Made by a program: the position numbers and the translations under genes. Under the pieces are notes generated by a model. That model saw only the letters and a list, made by a program, of their open reading frames with translations. It had not been told where the DNA came from and did not search any database. 64,000 nt of DNA from Hypericum androsaemum (lineage: Eukaryota; Streptophyta; Magnoliopsida; Malpighiales; Hypericaceae), in assembly GCA_963995505.1 (NCBI GenBank), contig OZ023199.1:4893906-4957905 (forward strand). The letters run 5' to 3'. Shown one piece after another: positions 1 through 11,731 of the stretch; positions within the stretch are counted from its first letter, which is position 1; each line of letters opens with the position of its first letter.

Positions 1-75
1 GAGTCGCCCGCAGGGGCCGAGTTTGTTCGCCGGTGAAGGTGGTGTTGGGCTCCTTAACTCTCTCATCATGGACAG

Positions 76-352
76 TGTTAGGGATTGTTCCAAATTCCTA
101 ATTAGAGAAGGGCTCTATCTCCTGATCAGAATAGAGTACTAGTCTCCTATATATATACGGCCTATGCCTAGGTCTTATTTGTATTAGAGAGAACCCTATG
201 CCTAGGTAGAGAGAACCCTCACGGAGGCCTTGTAACCGATTGGACTCACATAGTGGACGACTCTCCTTTGCCCGTGATTTTCTCCCCGTCTTGGGGTTTC
301 CACGTAATTCTTGTGTCTCGTGTTTTACTCGTTTCAATCTTTTTTCCCAACA
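76..352 (+). repeat. 5' LTR of copia element 1
   Basis: It is 277 bp, begins TGTTAGGG and ends CCCAACA, and is followed after two bases by the primer-binding site. It matches 7078-7350 apart from scattered substitutions and a block near 175-210 where it carries a duplicated AGAGAGAACCCT unit absent from the 3' LTR. Confidence 0.93.
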
Positions 353-354
353 AT

Positions 355-366
355 TGGTATCAGAGC
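355..366 (+). other. Primer-binding site of copia element 1
   Basis: TGGTATCAGAGC, complementary to the 3' end of plant initiator methionine tRNA, lies two bases after the 5' LTR. It marks where minus-strand DNA synthesis would start. Confidence 0.9.
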
Positions 367-1038
367 CGAATCTGAGATTCGAGTATTCGAGTATTTAAAA
401 AAAATTGGGATCTGAGTTTTTTTTTCGAAAGGGTCGATTCCAACGAGCAGCCGCCCGACTACCGACCGAGGCCCGCCAGTTGCCTCGCCGCGCCGCCTGT
501 CGACCGTCGTCAAGTCCGCTCGCCCGTCCCCATCGTCGGGAGGAGAGGAGAAAAGGAGAAAGAGAGAACGCGAGGAAGGAGAGCCGCGCTGCCCATCCCC
601 GCGCCGCCAAGGATCGACCCATCTGTCGCTTGCAACCAACTCGTCCATCCCCTGCCGCCCGCTGCTGCCCAAAATCACCGCCGCCGCTTGTTATCTTCGG
701 CGGAAGAAGAAGAATCGGGGAGAGAGAAAGTCGCGAAGGGAGAGAGAAAGGTCCAAAGTCCGTCCCCGTCGCCCGCCGCACCTCCGCTCGAGCCGACCAA
801 GGCCGAGCCCGCCACCGCCGTGCCCACTCACCGGTGCGAGCAAGCTCGCACCGACCGCCATCCAGCCGTGGTGGCCCACCGTCCAGCCGCCGCCCCTTGG
901 AGTTTTTTGGGTTGAAAACCCTAATTTTCGAGTTGACTTGGTCAACGGTTTGACTGGTTGACCGAAAGTCAACTAATTTGACTGATTTTGGTTTTCTAAC
1001 CGGTTTTTGGCTGATTTCTTAGTTCGAAGTATTTCAGG
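367..1038 (+). other. GC-rich untranslated leader of copia element 1
   Basis: About 670 bases separate the primer site from the gag start at 1039. The stretch 430-900 is markedly GC-rich against an AT-rich background and encodes only Arg/Pro/Ala-rich open frames on both strands, as expected of composition rather than coding. A similar leader occurs at about 44760-45090. Confidence 0.6.
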
Positions 1039-4000
1039 ATGACTTCCATGAAGTACGAAATCCCTCAATTGATGAGGAAAACTAATTTTTCCCTGTGGCA
1101 GGTGAAGATGCGCGCTATTCTGACACATTTAGAGCTGGATGAGACTCTACTTGATGAGAAGTCGATGCCTTCGAGTTGGGATGCTGCGATGAAAGCGTCA
1201 AAGAACCGTAAAGCTGTGAGTCAGATCCAGTTGCATCTGTCAGATGATATTTTACGGGACGTGTTGAAGGAGACAATAGCTTCCTCATTATGGGCAAAGC
1301 TTGAAAAGTTGTGCATGCCCAAGAGTTTGACCAACAAACTGTGCTTGAAGCAACGACTGTTTTCTATCTGGATGCAAGAAGATAAGTCTGCTCACGACCA
1401 CCTTAATGAATTTAAGGATATACTGGCTGATCTTAGAACTCTGGATGTGAAATATGATGATGAAGATCTTGCTTTATTATTATTGTGCTCGTTGCCTGCT
1501 TCTTATCAGCAATTCAGAGATACTCTGTTGTTCAGCCATGATACTCTGAGTTGGGATGATGTTCATGATTCGCTCTTGGAGAAAGAGAGAATTGATAAGC
1601 ACACTATGAGTTCCTCTGAAAATAGCCAAGGGACTGGCTTGGTCGTGAGAGGGAGGTCTGAGGAGAGGAATGCTAAGTCTGGTTCAAGGAAGAAGAGCAG
1701 AAGCAAATCAAGGTCAAGGCACAAGGATAAGACTTGTTTCAATTGTCATAAGGTTGGGCATATTAAATGGTTCTGTCCAGAGTTGAAGAACAAGAAGAAT
1801 GGTGAAAAGTCCAGTGCTCCGAAAGGAGAAAGTTCTGATAGCGGCAGTGCTAGTGTTGCCACCACCACTCAGAAAGAAGAATCTGATGGAGACCTTTTAT
1901 CTGTGATTGATGGGAAGTCTAAAGTTGATGATGCTTGGGTCCTTGATTCTGCTTGTACGTTTCATATGTGTCCTATCCGGGACTGGTTTTTAACATATGA
2001 ACGTGCGAAGGGTAATGTTCTCATGGGAAATAATTTTGTCTGCAAGGTTATTGGTATTGGCACAGTGAAGATCAAGATGCATGATGGTGTCATTCGAACC
2101 TTGATGAATGTGAGGCATATCCCTGATTTGAAACAGAACTTGATTTCGCTGAGTACTCTTGATACATTGGGGTACAAGTATACCGGAGAAGGTGGAGTTC
2201 TTCGTGTGAGTAAGAACTCATTAGTGCATATGAAGGCCAAGAAAGAGGTTGGAAATCTGTATGTTTTGCAGGGTTCTACAATTACAGGGACTGCTGCTGC
2301 TACATTGTGGCATATGCGACTTGGTCACATGAGCGAAAAAGGCATGACTGAGCTAAATAGGAGAGGATTATTATGTGGGCAGGGTATTGGAAAGCTAGAA
2401 TTTTGTGAGTACTGTGTGTTTGGCAAGCAGAAGAAAGTCAGTTTTCAGAAAGGTGTGCACACTACAAAGGGAAAACTTGACTATGTTTATTATGATCTTT
2501 GGGGACCGTCTTAAGTTGCAACAAAGAATGGTTCCAAGTATATGCTGACTATCATTGATGATTATTCGAGAAAGGTGTGGGCGTTCTTCTTGAAGAGTAA
2601 GGATCATGTCTTTGTCACTTTCAAGCAGTGGAAGACTATGATTGAAAAGCAGACTGGGAGAGATGTCAAGCATCTCCGCACAGACAATGGATTAGAGTTT
2701 TGCTCTAGTTAGTTTGATGAGTTCTGCAAGAATGAGGGTATTGTCAGGCATAAGATAATCCCGGGTACACCTCAACATAATGGAGTCGCTGAAAGAATGA
2801 ACAGAATTTTATTGGAGAAAGTTCGTTGTATGCTGTCAAATGTTGATTTGCCTAAGTCATTTTGGGCTGAAGCTGCTTCCACTGCCTGTCACCTTGTCAA
2901 TTGTTCACCTCATGCATCACTTGATGGCAAGGTACCTGAAGAATTGTGGTTTGAAAATCCTCCTAATTATGCTGTTTTGAAGATATTTGGGTGTCCTGCC
3001 TATGCTCATGTGAATAATGGCAAGTTAGAGCCAATATCTGTGAAGTGTATCTTCCTTGGCTATGCTTCTGGAGTGAAGGGATACAAGTTGTGGTGTCCCG
3101 AGCTGTCTAAGGTCTTGTTGAGTAGGAATATTATTTTCAAAGAGACAGACATGCTGAGTAAGAGGGAGGATGTTTCTTCACCTGGTGTTCCGAGTGCTCC
3201 AAGTATGGACTTGCAAAAATTAAAAGTGCAGGTAGAGTTTGATGCTGATCCAGAAGCGAGTTCCTTCCGTGATGTTGATTGCCATGGTCCTACTCATGTT
3301 GGGTTGTCTGATGAAGCTGAGAATGTTGGCATAGTTGAGAGGGAGCCAGCGTATTCTATTGCTAGAGACAGGTCCAGAAGAATTATCACGCCTCCACAGA
3401 AGTTGGGTGAGGCTGATATTGTTGCTTTTGCCCTGAATGTGGCAGAAGAAGTTGATAGCTGTGAAGAACCGTCTAGTTACTCAGATGCTGTGGAGTCGAA
3501 AGACTCTAATAGATGGTTGGTTGCTATAGAGGAAGAGATGGAATCTCTTCACAAGAACAAGACTTGGGAGATTATTGAGCTGCCTAAGGATGAGAAGATT
3601 GTCAGTTACAAATGGGTATTCAAGAAGAAGGATGGTATACCTGGAGTTGAAGAGCCTAGATACAAGGCTAGGCTAGTGGCTAGAGGATATAGTCAGATTC
3701 CTGGTGTGGATTTTAATGAGGTATTTTTACCAGTTGTGAAGCATACCTCGATTCGTTCTCTTCTTCGTATTATTGCTATGCAGGATTTGAAGCTTGAACA
3801 GCTTGATGTGAAGACAGCTTTCTTGAATGGAGAGCTTGAGGAGCGGATTTATATGGCACAGCCTGAGGATTTTCATGTTGAAGGCAAAGAAGACCATGTG
3901 TGCTTGTTGAAGAAGTCCTTGTATGGCCTTAAGCAGTCTCTGAGGCAGTGGCATAAAAGGTTTGATTCCTTTATGATTTCTCATAGTTATGAGAGGAGCA

Positions 4001-4727
4001 ATTATGATAGTTGTGTTTACCTGAAAAGGCTACATGACGGTTCCCAAGTGTATTTGCTCCTGTATGTGGATGACATGTTAATTGCTGCAAGTGACAAATG
4101 AGAGGTGAGGAAGCTCAAAGCTCTGTTGAGTAGCGAGTTTGAGATGAAAGATTTGGGTCCTGCTAAGAAGATTCTTGGCATGGAGATTGCCAGTGATAGA
4201 AGAGCAAGAAAATTATTTCTGAGCCAGGAGAGTTACATTGAAAAGGTACTTGACAGGTTTGATGTGACTGATAATCCTGTGAGTACTCCTCTTGGTACAC
4301 ATTTTCAGCTTTCATCTGCCTTATCTCCACAGTCAGCTACTGAGGTCGATTACATGTCTGGTATTCCATACTCCAATGCTGTTAGTTCTCTGATGTATGC
4401 TATGGTTTGTACACGCCCGGATTTGGCCTATGCTGTGAGTGTCGTTAGCAGGTTTATGACAAATTATGGAGAAGGTCATTGGAGAGCAGTGGAGTGGATT
4501 ATGAGGTACTTGAAGGGTACCAAGGGTGTGTGTCTACAGTTTGGACGCACCAGTGATGGAGTTATTAGTTTCGTGGATTCAGATTATGTTGGAGATCTTG
4601 ATAAGTTCAGATCCTTGTGTGGATATGTCTTCACTCTTGGAGGATGTGCTATTAGTTGGAGAGCTTGTCTACAGGCCACAGTGGCGTTGTCTACCACTGA
4701 GGCGGAGTACATGGCTATAACTGAAGG

Positions 4728-5016
4728 TGTTAGAAATTCAGCAACTAGAGAACAAACGCGCAAAGAACACGGAACAAGAGAATTACGTGGTTCGGCTTAA
4801 TGCCTATGTCCACGGTGAGAAAGGAGAACTTTTATTGATGAGTTTCCGAGCCACAAAGCCATACAAAAAATCTAGGGTAACATGTCTTTATATAGAGACA
4901 AACCCTTGGTGTACAAGTAACCTATCTAGGTCTAATTAGGAGTCCAAAACCTAGTCAGAATAGGAATAGGAATAGGAATAGGAAATAAGTCTTTCCTATT
5001 TCTCGCCATCCCAACA
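4728..5016 (-). repeat. 3' LTR of nested non-autonomous element
   Basis: 289 bp, TGTTAG...CAACA on the plus strand. It contains a short array of AGGAAT units near 4963-4984. It is almost identical to 6407-6695. Confidence 0.92.
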
Positions 5017-5203
5017 ATCTCCACCTTGGCGAGAAATCATCTCGTGGAAGAACCATGAAGCTCCACCCGAACTTCAACAAACTCCATCTTGACAAAACAC
5101 CGCCCCATGAAGAACCATGAGATCTTGCAAAACCAATCCGACTCTACCGACTCCATCTCGGACCATAGATAACTTCATCAAGAAGACCATCTCAACTTTC
5201 TCT

Positions 5204-5785
5204 TCACCTTTTGTTCAATCGCTTGGAGCCAGCCCCCAAACTCGAGCTTCTGAGCTTGCTTGGCCTATTCCCTCCAATCTCCATCGAACTCCAACTAGTA
5301 AGTCCACCTGCTGAAGCAAACTTGTGACCAATAGATGCGCTCTCTATTTTTCGATCAACTCCATGCTCCGCAACCTCGAACTGCTTCTCCGCTGGACCTT
5401 CTTGCCTCATACCAATGCTACATGCCATAGCATACAAAGGGCAACCTTTTGTTCTACCAAGTAGAACCTTTGACATGCCTCGAACTCTACTGTTCGGCCT
5501 TGAGTGAGATACCCAATTCGCCCGTGGTGTCACCAATGGCTTCGCATGCCCAATGCAAAACCTACCTAACACCGTTGACGTGCACGTTCCTTTAGACAAC
5601 CATAGCAGGGCCCCGCTAACAATGCTTCTCTGAGACAACCATGGCTCCTTGCCAATCATGCCTCCACGAAACAACCATAGCTTGCTATCCATATCTCCGC
5701 GAATCTCAACTGCACTCAAACCATCCATGTCAAGCCTTTGCTCCCTCATACGAACCAACCTCATATGACTTGAGCTTTTTCCCAC
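5204..5785 (-). pseudogene. Decayed protease/pre-integrase region of nested element
   Basis: A 193-codon minus-strand frame whose first third aligns by eye with the region after the protease in the related copy (HMRLVRMREQRL against HMRLLRMREQRL at 28133-28741). The rest has no motif I recognise. Both copies share this tail, so it was already non-standard in the common ancestor of the family. It is described here as element interior rather than as a working gene. Confidence 0.45.
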
Positions 5786-6070
5786 TTCATCAGACCCATT
5801 GATGTGACTCCGCCTACAACAATGTTCCCCACTAACCTATAGGTATTTTCTTTCACCCTTTATCCCTACCATCGCATCCTTCTCTACCTTCATTAGCCTA
5901 CATTTATAACTATCATCGTTATAATCCAAGGTCCCTAACAAAAAGAGATTACCATGATGCATTGGACTTGATGAGACAGAAAGCCAGTCACCATCCGACC
6001 CGTCTGAATATGTGGCCATGGTTGTGGATGCAGATCCCTCCTCGTTGTCTTGATCCCCAGTTCGTCCTGG

Positions 6071-6379
6071 TTAGTCCCCTTCATGCGCCCTTCTCAGCAA
6101 TTGAAGCCACTTCCATTGAACTTCTTTGACTCTGACCTGAATCCTCTTCCACAACCCAGCTGGTGGCTCCTCATCATCCGCTAAGCACAAGCGAATCTTC
6201 GCTACCGCCTTGGCCTCCAACTCCTCCCACTCTTGCTCTTCCATCTTCTTGGACTTCTTCTCCGAGAGCGCGATAACCATCCCTTGTTGCACGAGGAGAT
6301 CCTTGACACACCTTTGCCATAACCCAAAATTCGAAGAACCATCGAACTTCACAAGAGCAAACTTCGCGGCATCCGTCAT
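6071..6379 (-). pseudogene. Truncated copia gag in nested element
   Basis: The minus-strand frame starts with MTDAAKFALVKFDGSSNF, the usual beginning of a UBN2-type copia gag. It then jumps, shortly after an ADDEE motif, to sequence that in the related copy at 27162-29634 lies some 400 bases further on. This shows an internal deletion within gag. The remaining frame is about 103 codons. It cannot supply capsid function by itself. Confidence 0.7.
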
Positions 6380-6406
6380 CCTCCAACCCAAGCTCTTGAT
6401 ACCGAT

Positions 6407-6695
6407 TGTTAGAAATTCAGCAACTAGAGAACAAACGCGCAAAGAACACGGAACAAGAGAATTACGTGGTTCGGCTTAATGCCTATGTCCACGGTGAGAA
6501 AGGAGAACTTTTATTGATGAGTTTCCGAGCCACAAAGCCATACAAAAAATCTAGGATAACATGTCCTTATATAGAGACAAACCCTTGGTGTACAAGTAAC
6601 CTATCTAGGTCTAATTAGGAGTCCAAAACCTAGTCAGAATAGGAATAGGAATAGGAATAGGAAATAAGTCTTTCCTATTTCTCGCCATCCCAACA
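6407..6695 (-). repeat. 5' LTR of nested non-autonomous element
   Basis: 289 bp, nearly identical to 4728-5016 (two differences seen, near 6556 and 6565). The primer site lies just inside it at about 6391-6406 on the minus strand. Confidence 0.92.
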
Positions 6696-7077
6696 GAAGG
6701 TGTGAAGGAGGCTATCTGGTTGAAAAGTTTCTTCAGTAAAATCTGTGAGAAGCTGCAGGTCGGTACAATGTACTGTGATAGTCAAAGTGCTATCCATCTC
6801 ACGAGTTATGCTATGTATCATGAGAGGGCAAAACACATTACTGTGAGGTACCACTTCATTCGGGAGCATGTTGCTCAAGGTGACATTGTTGTGAGCAAGG
6901 TGGGTACAAAGGACAATCCTGCAGACATGTTGACGAAGTCGCTTTCTGGTACTAAGTTCGAGCATTGCTTGGACTTGGTAGGTGTTCGTGCTTGATGCTG
7001 ATAGCCCTTAGGGGCTGGTGGTGAAGGTGGAGAAACGTTGATGTTGGAGTCATAGAATTTGGTCCAAGGTGGAGATT

Positions 7078-7350
7078 TGTTAGGGATTGTTCCAAATTCC
7101 TAATTAGAGTAGGGCTCTATTTTCTGATCAGAATAGAGTACTAGTCTCCTATATATATACGGCCTATGCCTAGGTCTTATTTGTACTAGTTGAGAGTTGT
7201 GAGGTAGAGAGAACCCTCACAGAGGCCTTGTAACCGATTGGACTCACATAGTGGACGACTCTCCTTTGCCCGTGGTTTTCTCCCCGTCTTTGGGTTTCCA
7301 CGTAATTCTTGTGTCTCGTGTTTTACTCGTTTCGATCTTTTTTCCCAATA
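7078..7350 (+). repeat. 3' LTR of copia element 1
   Basis: 273 bp, TGTTAG...CAATA, followed directly by the target duplication GACAG at 7351-7355, after which the ankyrin exon continues. Confidence 0.93.
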
Positions 7351-7478
7351 GACAGCTTTTACGATAACATGTTTTACTCTTGATCATTTTTTTAGTACAA
7401 AGAAAGTGGGGCTGATATGGATTCTTTTTTTTTTGGTTTTATCAATTTTAGAAACTTATTTTAGGAGTATTTTTTTAT

Positions 7479-7925
7479 CAAGGTTTTAAAAACATGGTTA
7501 AAAAATATATGTTTTTAAAAAATATTTTAGGACTACGAATCACATGTGTTACCATCTCAAAATTAGTGGTAAGGAAGTCTACCTAATGAAAAGGACAAAT
7601 TCCAGTTGGATCACGCGGTTTGCTCGGATTTTCTTTGTTAGACCGGACGGTTCACCATGACATGAAAAAACTTTGCAAAACCCTTACAAACTTCCCTTTT
7701 TTCCCAATTTTTTCAAATTTTGGATTTCTCTAATGGTTGAATTTGGAATCTAAAGGGAAGAATATCATTTTCAGACATATATTTAGCTATTTACCCATAT
7801 TATTTACTCATGTATAAATTAAAATTAGTTTTAAAAATCTTAAAAGGTCTGGTTCGACTAGTTAGCCGGTTGACCCAGAGGTCGAACCAAAATATGGGTC
7901 GATCTTTTTGCTTTTTTAAGACTTG
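7479..7925. mobile_element. Probable small inverted-repeat element (MITE-like) in ankyrin copy A intron 1
   Basis: The ends read CAAGGTTTTAAAAA on the left and, on the opposite strand, CAAGTCTTAAAAAA on the right. Near the right end are paired GGTTCGACT/GGTCGAACC motifs. The same ends and motifs occur at 41411-41879, so this is probably a repeat family. No target duplication is evident. Confidence 0.4.
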
Positions 7926-8520
7926 AATGATCTTTTTAATTGAATGCATGTCTCTTATCACTTGAACCAACTTTGATTGACAAATTTGAGTTGTTCCAAA
8001 GTTGTAAAAAATTTGGATCCTCGAGATTGATTTTTTTTTTTGTGAATCTAGTATCCAAGATCGATAACTTTCGGATATGAACAGAAGTGGTTATTTCAAT
8101 AATATTTATCCATTTGTCCTAAGTTCAAATCTTACGAATAAAAAATAATATTATTACGAAAATTACTCATAAATATGGTCTGTCAATAATGAAATCGCAA
8201 ATTCCATTTCCAATATAAAAAATGTCAAAAAATTAATCAATCCCTTGAGAATTCTGACAGTATTTACTATATAATGATATCATCAGATTTAGCTATCGAG
8301 TTACTCGAAGAAAATCCAGAATTGGCTATTGAGACGAGCAAGGAGAAGGATACCGCTATAGACACGTTGACACGAAAGCCACAGGCATTTCCAAGTGGCC
8401 GTCGGCTCACGTTATGGGACCGCATTCTATATAATCGTCGGTTAATCGACAACATTCTTATTTTTTTAGTTGAAATACAATTTAGTTCCCGTTATTGAAA
8501 CAAATGCATTGATTAGTTCA

Positions 8521-9462
8521 TGGAATAAAGGCTCAATAACTTTTTATACTTGTCCATAAAATACAAGTATATTACTCAAATTTGGATCAATTGACACAAC
8601 AATTAGCACATTGCTTTATTTTAGTAATAAATCATCACTTAGTTTGCATCCATGTCCACTTCAAATAATATGTCATTAATTATTTAACTTAATTTGAACC
8701 GCTTCTATTTGGCATTTATATTTTTTTTTTAAGAAATGCCTAAAAAGTATTTTTAAAAATACTCAAATTCCAGAAACACTAAAACTAAAATAACATACAA
8801 TAAGAATATCCCAGAAACTCTTAAATTAAAAATAACATAAAAGTTAATCAACAAAAATATTTAAACTAAACAACAAATTAAAAAAAACTAAAAAAACTGT
8901 ATTTAATGACATAAAAAATATAACAAAATAAAATTAATGAAATAGAAACTGTCATGAAGTATTTAAAATTCAATAACAACATATTCGAGAAACTATAGAA
9001 TTATAAATAAGATAAAAATTAAAAACATTTAAAGTTAAAAAAACTAAAAAGGAGTGCCACGAGGGAGCAGAGAGAAGGGCTGAGATTTTCTCAGATTTTT
9101 AAAGATTAGATATTTTTTGGTTATTTTTGTTGTTATTATTAATTTCAGATTTTGTGGGATTTTATAATCTATATGTTACTTCAAATTCTATTTTTTCTGG
9201 GTTTTTATTTTTTAATATTTTTATAGACATTCTATTTAAAAATATTTGATGTTAATTATAAATGGTTCAAATTATGTTAAATAATTAATGATATGGTATT
9301 TAAAACAACAACTAAAGATGAATTGTCATTAAAATTGATTGGAAGTTGCATATTATTTCAATTTAATAAGTATATGGTGTTAGTTGACCCAATTTAAATA
9401 TTTGGTTCTAATTATACTTTGTGGACAAGTAAAGGTAAAGGGATTATTTGCTCTTTATTCCA
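8521..9462. mobile_element. Element with long imperfect terminal inverted repeats in intron 2 of copy A
   Basis: The left end TGGAATAAAG and right end CTTTATTCCA are inverted copies. The arms continue for about 200 bp with moderate identity, including ACTTGTCC and a shared block TCATTAATTATTTAAC. No coding sequence was found. Arm length suggests a Mutator-like or fold-back non-autonomous DNA transposon; no clear target duplication was found, so the family is unsure. Confidence 0.6.
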
Positions 9463-10790
9463 TTTTTAGATAAACAGAATTATCAAAAAAATACTCATCA
9501 GCAATAACAAATTTACATCACCTAAACATATCTAGAAACATTAGTCTTCTACGAATGTACACTATAGTTATTGATTATTTGCTCTTTGTTCCTTAGTTCA
9601 TCAATTCAAAATAACGTACTAATTAGTTCTATACGTTGAGAAGTGTCATTTACTTACCAATTAGTTAAAATCTCTGTTACCGATAAAAAATTTAGAACAT
9701 AAAATAGTGGCATGTGAAAATTGGGATTCACAAAATAGTAAGGTGGACGTTAACATTATTATTTCCCCCGCAAATTAATATTCCACTGAAGGTATCTTCT
9801 TCTGTACATGCAGTTTGGGAGAAGTTTTTAGTGAAGAAACGCAATCCTCTTCAAGGAAACGACATTGAAAACCCAAAAACAGTTTCCAGATTGGAAAAGA
9901 CCGGTTGGAAGAGTTATCCACCATTTGGGATCTTCAAGAAGTTCCATACGCAGAAGTTGAAGGACCAGCAAGTTCTTCAGCTGCTTAAAACTTTAGCAGA
10001 GAGAGCTGCTAAATCGAAACGGGCTAACATTATATTGGGATCATGTGCTCGTCTTGCTGCTAAATCAGGGATCCATGAGATTGTTGCAGAAGTTATTAAG
10101 GCATATCCCAACGTAATCTTTACGACGGATGATGACGATAGAAATGCTTTCGACATTGCAGTGGTGCATCGCCAAGAGAGTGTATTCAATCTCTTGTTTC
10201 AGCTAAATACTTGGAAGCACTTCTCAATGAGATTCGACAAGCGTTGGAACACCATGTTGCACTTAGCAGCTAAGTTGGAGCCATTTGCCCGAATAGATAA
10301 GATACCTGGTGCTGCTCTACAAATGCAAAAGGAATTACAATGGTTTAAGGTAAAAGAGTCACTAACTTTGTACTCGGGGTGTTACCGAGAATTTTTTTCC
10401 CTCGTGTAATTTTTTTCCAAGAAATTTTACCGTGACAGAGTTTTGAAGAAACCGACAAGCCTAAAATCGCGAGTTCTTCTTCTGACTTTATAATAAAACT
10501 TAACTTATTTAAAAAAACTCGACAAAGTACAAACTTTAAGTGTTATTTGTCTCGTATGTGCAGGCAGTGGAGCAAATAGTTGAACCATGGTATACGGTAG
10601 CCAGCAATAAAGATCACAAGGTACCCCAAATGCTCTTCTTCGAGTCCCATAAGGAACTAGTAAAGGAAGGAGAGGCTTGGATGAAAGACACAGCTAATTC
10701 TTACACAATTGTGTCCGCTTTGGTGGTAACGGTTGCCTTCGCAGCTGCATTCACTCTACCAGGTGGCAACCATGGCGACAGTGGATTACC

Positions 10791-11127
10791 CCAAAACCTT
10801 AAGGTAGTGAGTAGGTGGATCATCCATACTTATAAAGAGGCTCAACCCACATGTAACTTCCGATGTGGGATTCTCTCCAACACGCCCCCTCAAACGAAGC
10901 CCATCGGGCTGAAGTTTGCACGGGCTTCACACTACCTCTCGTGTTTTTTTTAAAGGCGGGCCGTGCGAGCACAACGGGCCATGGGCTCGTTAGAGCAATT
11001 GGCTCTGATACCATATAGAAATTTCCATATCCTACCCAAAACCTTAAGGTAGTGAGTAGGTGGATCATCCACACTTATAAACAGACCCAACCCACATGCA
11101 ACTTCCGATGTGGGATTCTCTCCAACA
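10791..11127 (-). mobile_element. TRIM element fragment in exon 4 of ankyrin copy A
   Basis: A miniature LTR element on the minus strand. Two copies of a roughly 95-bp LTR segment (10791-10882 and about 11014-11127, each ending TCTCCAACA on the plus strand) flank a short interior. The interior has a tRNA primer site at 11002-11013 (complement of TGGTATCAGAGC) and a purine tract near 10883-10894. It encodes nothing. The left LTR is cut short and about 20 bases of the host exon are missing at that junction, so no target duplication remains. Confidence 0.8.
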
Positions 11128-11494
11128 GTTCATGGTCTTCTCCATCGCCAACACCTTCGCGATGTTCTCTTCCGCTACGTCGCTGCTGATGTTTCTGGGA
11201 ATACTCACATCCCGCTACTCGCAGGAGGATTTTCTCATGGCGTTGCCGATGAGGTTGGCGATCGGTCAGCTAACCTTGTTTTTCGCAATCGCGATGATGC
11301 TCATCGCTTTTTCTGCTGCGACCAACATCTTCCTCTCGCATCAAGTTGCCTGGATCATAGTCCCCATTGGCTTGTTGGCCTGTGTTCCACTGAGCTTGTT
11401 TGTCTTCCTGCAATTCCCGTTGCTTGTGGAAGTTGTGTATTCCACTTTTGGACCCACTATTTTCCGTAAACATAGCGACGAAACGTTGATGTAA

Positions 11495-11731
11495 CACTGT
11501 TGAGTGTTGACGCATCCATCCAGCTCGAACATGTTGACCAACAAGGATTGTTGATGCAATAAAAGATTTCGATTTCATGGTCTAATTGACAAGAATCTCC
11601 CAGGCCTATGTTACTCTCAATTGGACATGGAAGATAAGGAGAGAGAAATAGTTAAGAGGAGAGAGAAGGAGGAAGAAAGAAATTTCTCCAGAAGGAGATA
11701 TAAGGTTAGGTGAAAGAGATAAGGTTAGGTG
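11495..11731. other. 3' flank of ankyrin copy A
   Basis: It contains an AATAAA polyadenylation-type signal near 11559 at the same relative place as in copy B, then a purine-rich stretch (about 11636-11700). Nothing coding was seen. Confidence 0.5.

Larger units (their letters stand above)
4728..6695 (-). mobile_element. Young non-autonomous copia-type element nested in copia element 1
   Basis: It has two 289-bp LTRs (4728-5016 and 6407-6695) differing at only about two positions, and the 5-bp target duplication GAAGG (4723-4727 and 6696-6700). On the minus strand the 5' LTR is 6407-6695, followed by a tRNA-like primer site (reading GGTATCAAGAGC), and a purine tract AAGGTGGAGAT precedes the 3' LTR. 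The internal part is only about 1.39 kb. It holds the start of gag and decayed protease-side sequence but no reverse transcriptase, RNase H or recognisable integrase, so it must have moved with enzymes from another element. It is related to the copy at 27162-29634. Confidence 0.93.
1039..6995 (+). pseudogene. Copia element 1 gag-pol, three stop codons and a nested insertion
   Basis: One reading frame runs from the ATG at 1039 through gag (UBN2-type, residues about 1-200), a CX2CX4HX4C zinc knuckle (about 1735-1776), aspartic protease (LDSA motif near 1942), gag-pre-integrase (HMRLGHM near 2311), integrase core (about 2520-2800), reverse transcriptase (YVDDM near 4063) and RNase H (TTEAEYM near 4694). 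It resumes at 6701 after the nested element and ends at 6993-6995. The frame is kept throughout; it is broken only by in-frame stops at 2512, 2710 and 4099. The protease triplet reads D-S-A rather than the usual D-S/T-G. The product would be the polyprotein for reverse transcription and integration; it is not functional here. Confidence 0.9.
76..7350 (+). mobile_element. Copia element 1, complete LTR retrotransposon inserted in ankyrin exon
   Basis: The element starts TGTTAG and ends CAATA, with LTRs at 76-352 and 7078-7350. It is flanked by the 5-bp target duplication GACAG (71-75 and 7351-7355). A primer site matching initiator-Met tRNA follows the 5' LTR (355-366), and a purine-rich tract precedes the 3' LTR (about 7066-7077). 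The coding order is gag, protease, integrase, reverse transcriptase, RNase H, which defines Ty1/copia. A second element (4728-6695) is nested in the RNase H part, so the copia-1 sequence proper is about 5.3 kb. The LTRs differ by about eight substitutions plus one rearranged block, so this insertion is older than the nested one. Confidence 0.95.
1..11494 (+). pseudogene. Ankyrin-repeat PGG-domain gene, copy A (disrupted, 5' end outside window)
   Basis: This is a decayed paralogue of the ankyrin/PGG gene at 31771-34576. Visible pieces are the end of exon 1 (1-75, resuming at 7351), exon 2 (8287-8436), exon 3 (9814-10349) and exon 4 (10564 to about 10790, then 11128-11494). Exon 3 and 4 products match copy B closely, including the LPGG turn and the C-terminal membrane segments. 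Lesions seen: a 7.3-kb copia element in exon 1; the exon-1 donor GT changed to AT at about 7363; an added 1.26 kb in intron 2; and a TRIM fragment in exon 4 with loss of about 20 exon bases. Family knowledge: ankyrin-PGG proteins (ACD6/ITN1 group) are multi-pass membrane proteins linked to defence and salt responses. The upstream part of the gene lies before position 1. A residual transcript is possible but a full product is very unlikely. Confidence 0.85.

Noticed and set aside
355..366. tRNA fragments at each TGGTATCAGAGC match (355, 13267, 35004, and complements at 11002, 29505, 43229)
   Set aside because: All sit next to LTR ends, so they are primer-binding sites, not tRNA genes.
405..953. 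182-codon Arg/Pro-rich frame on the plus strand and overlapping minus-strand frames
   Set aside because: It lies in the GC-rich leader of copia element 1 between primer site and gag; open frames in several phases come from composition.
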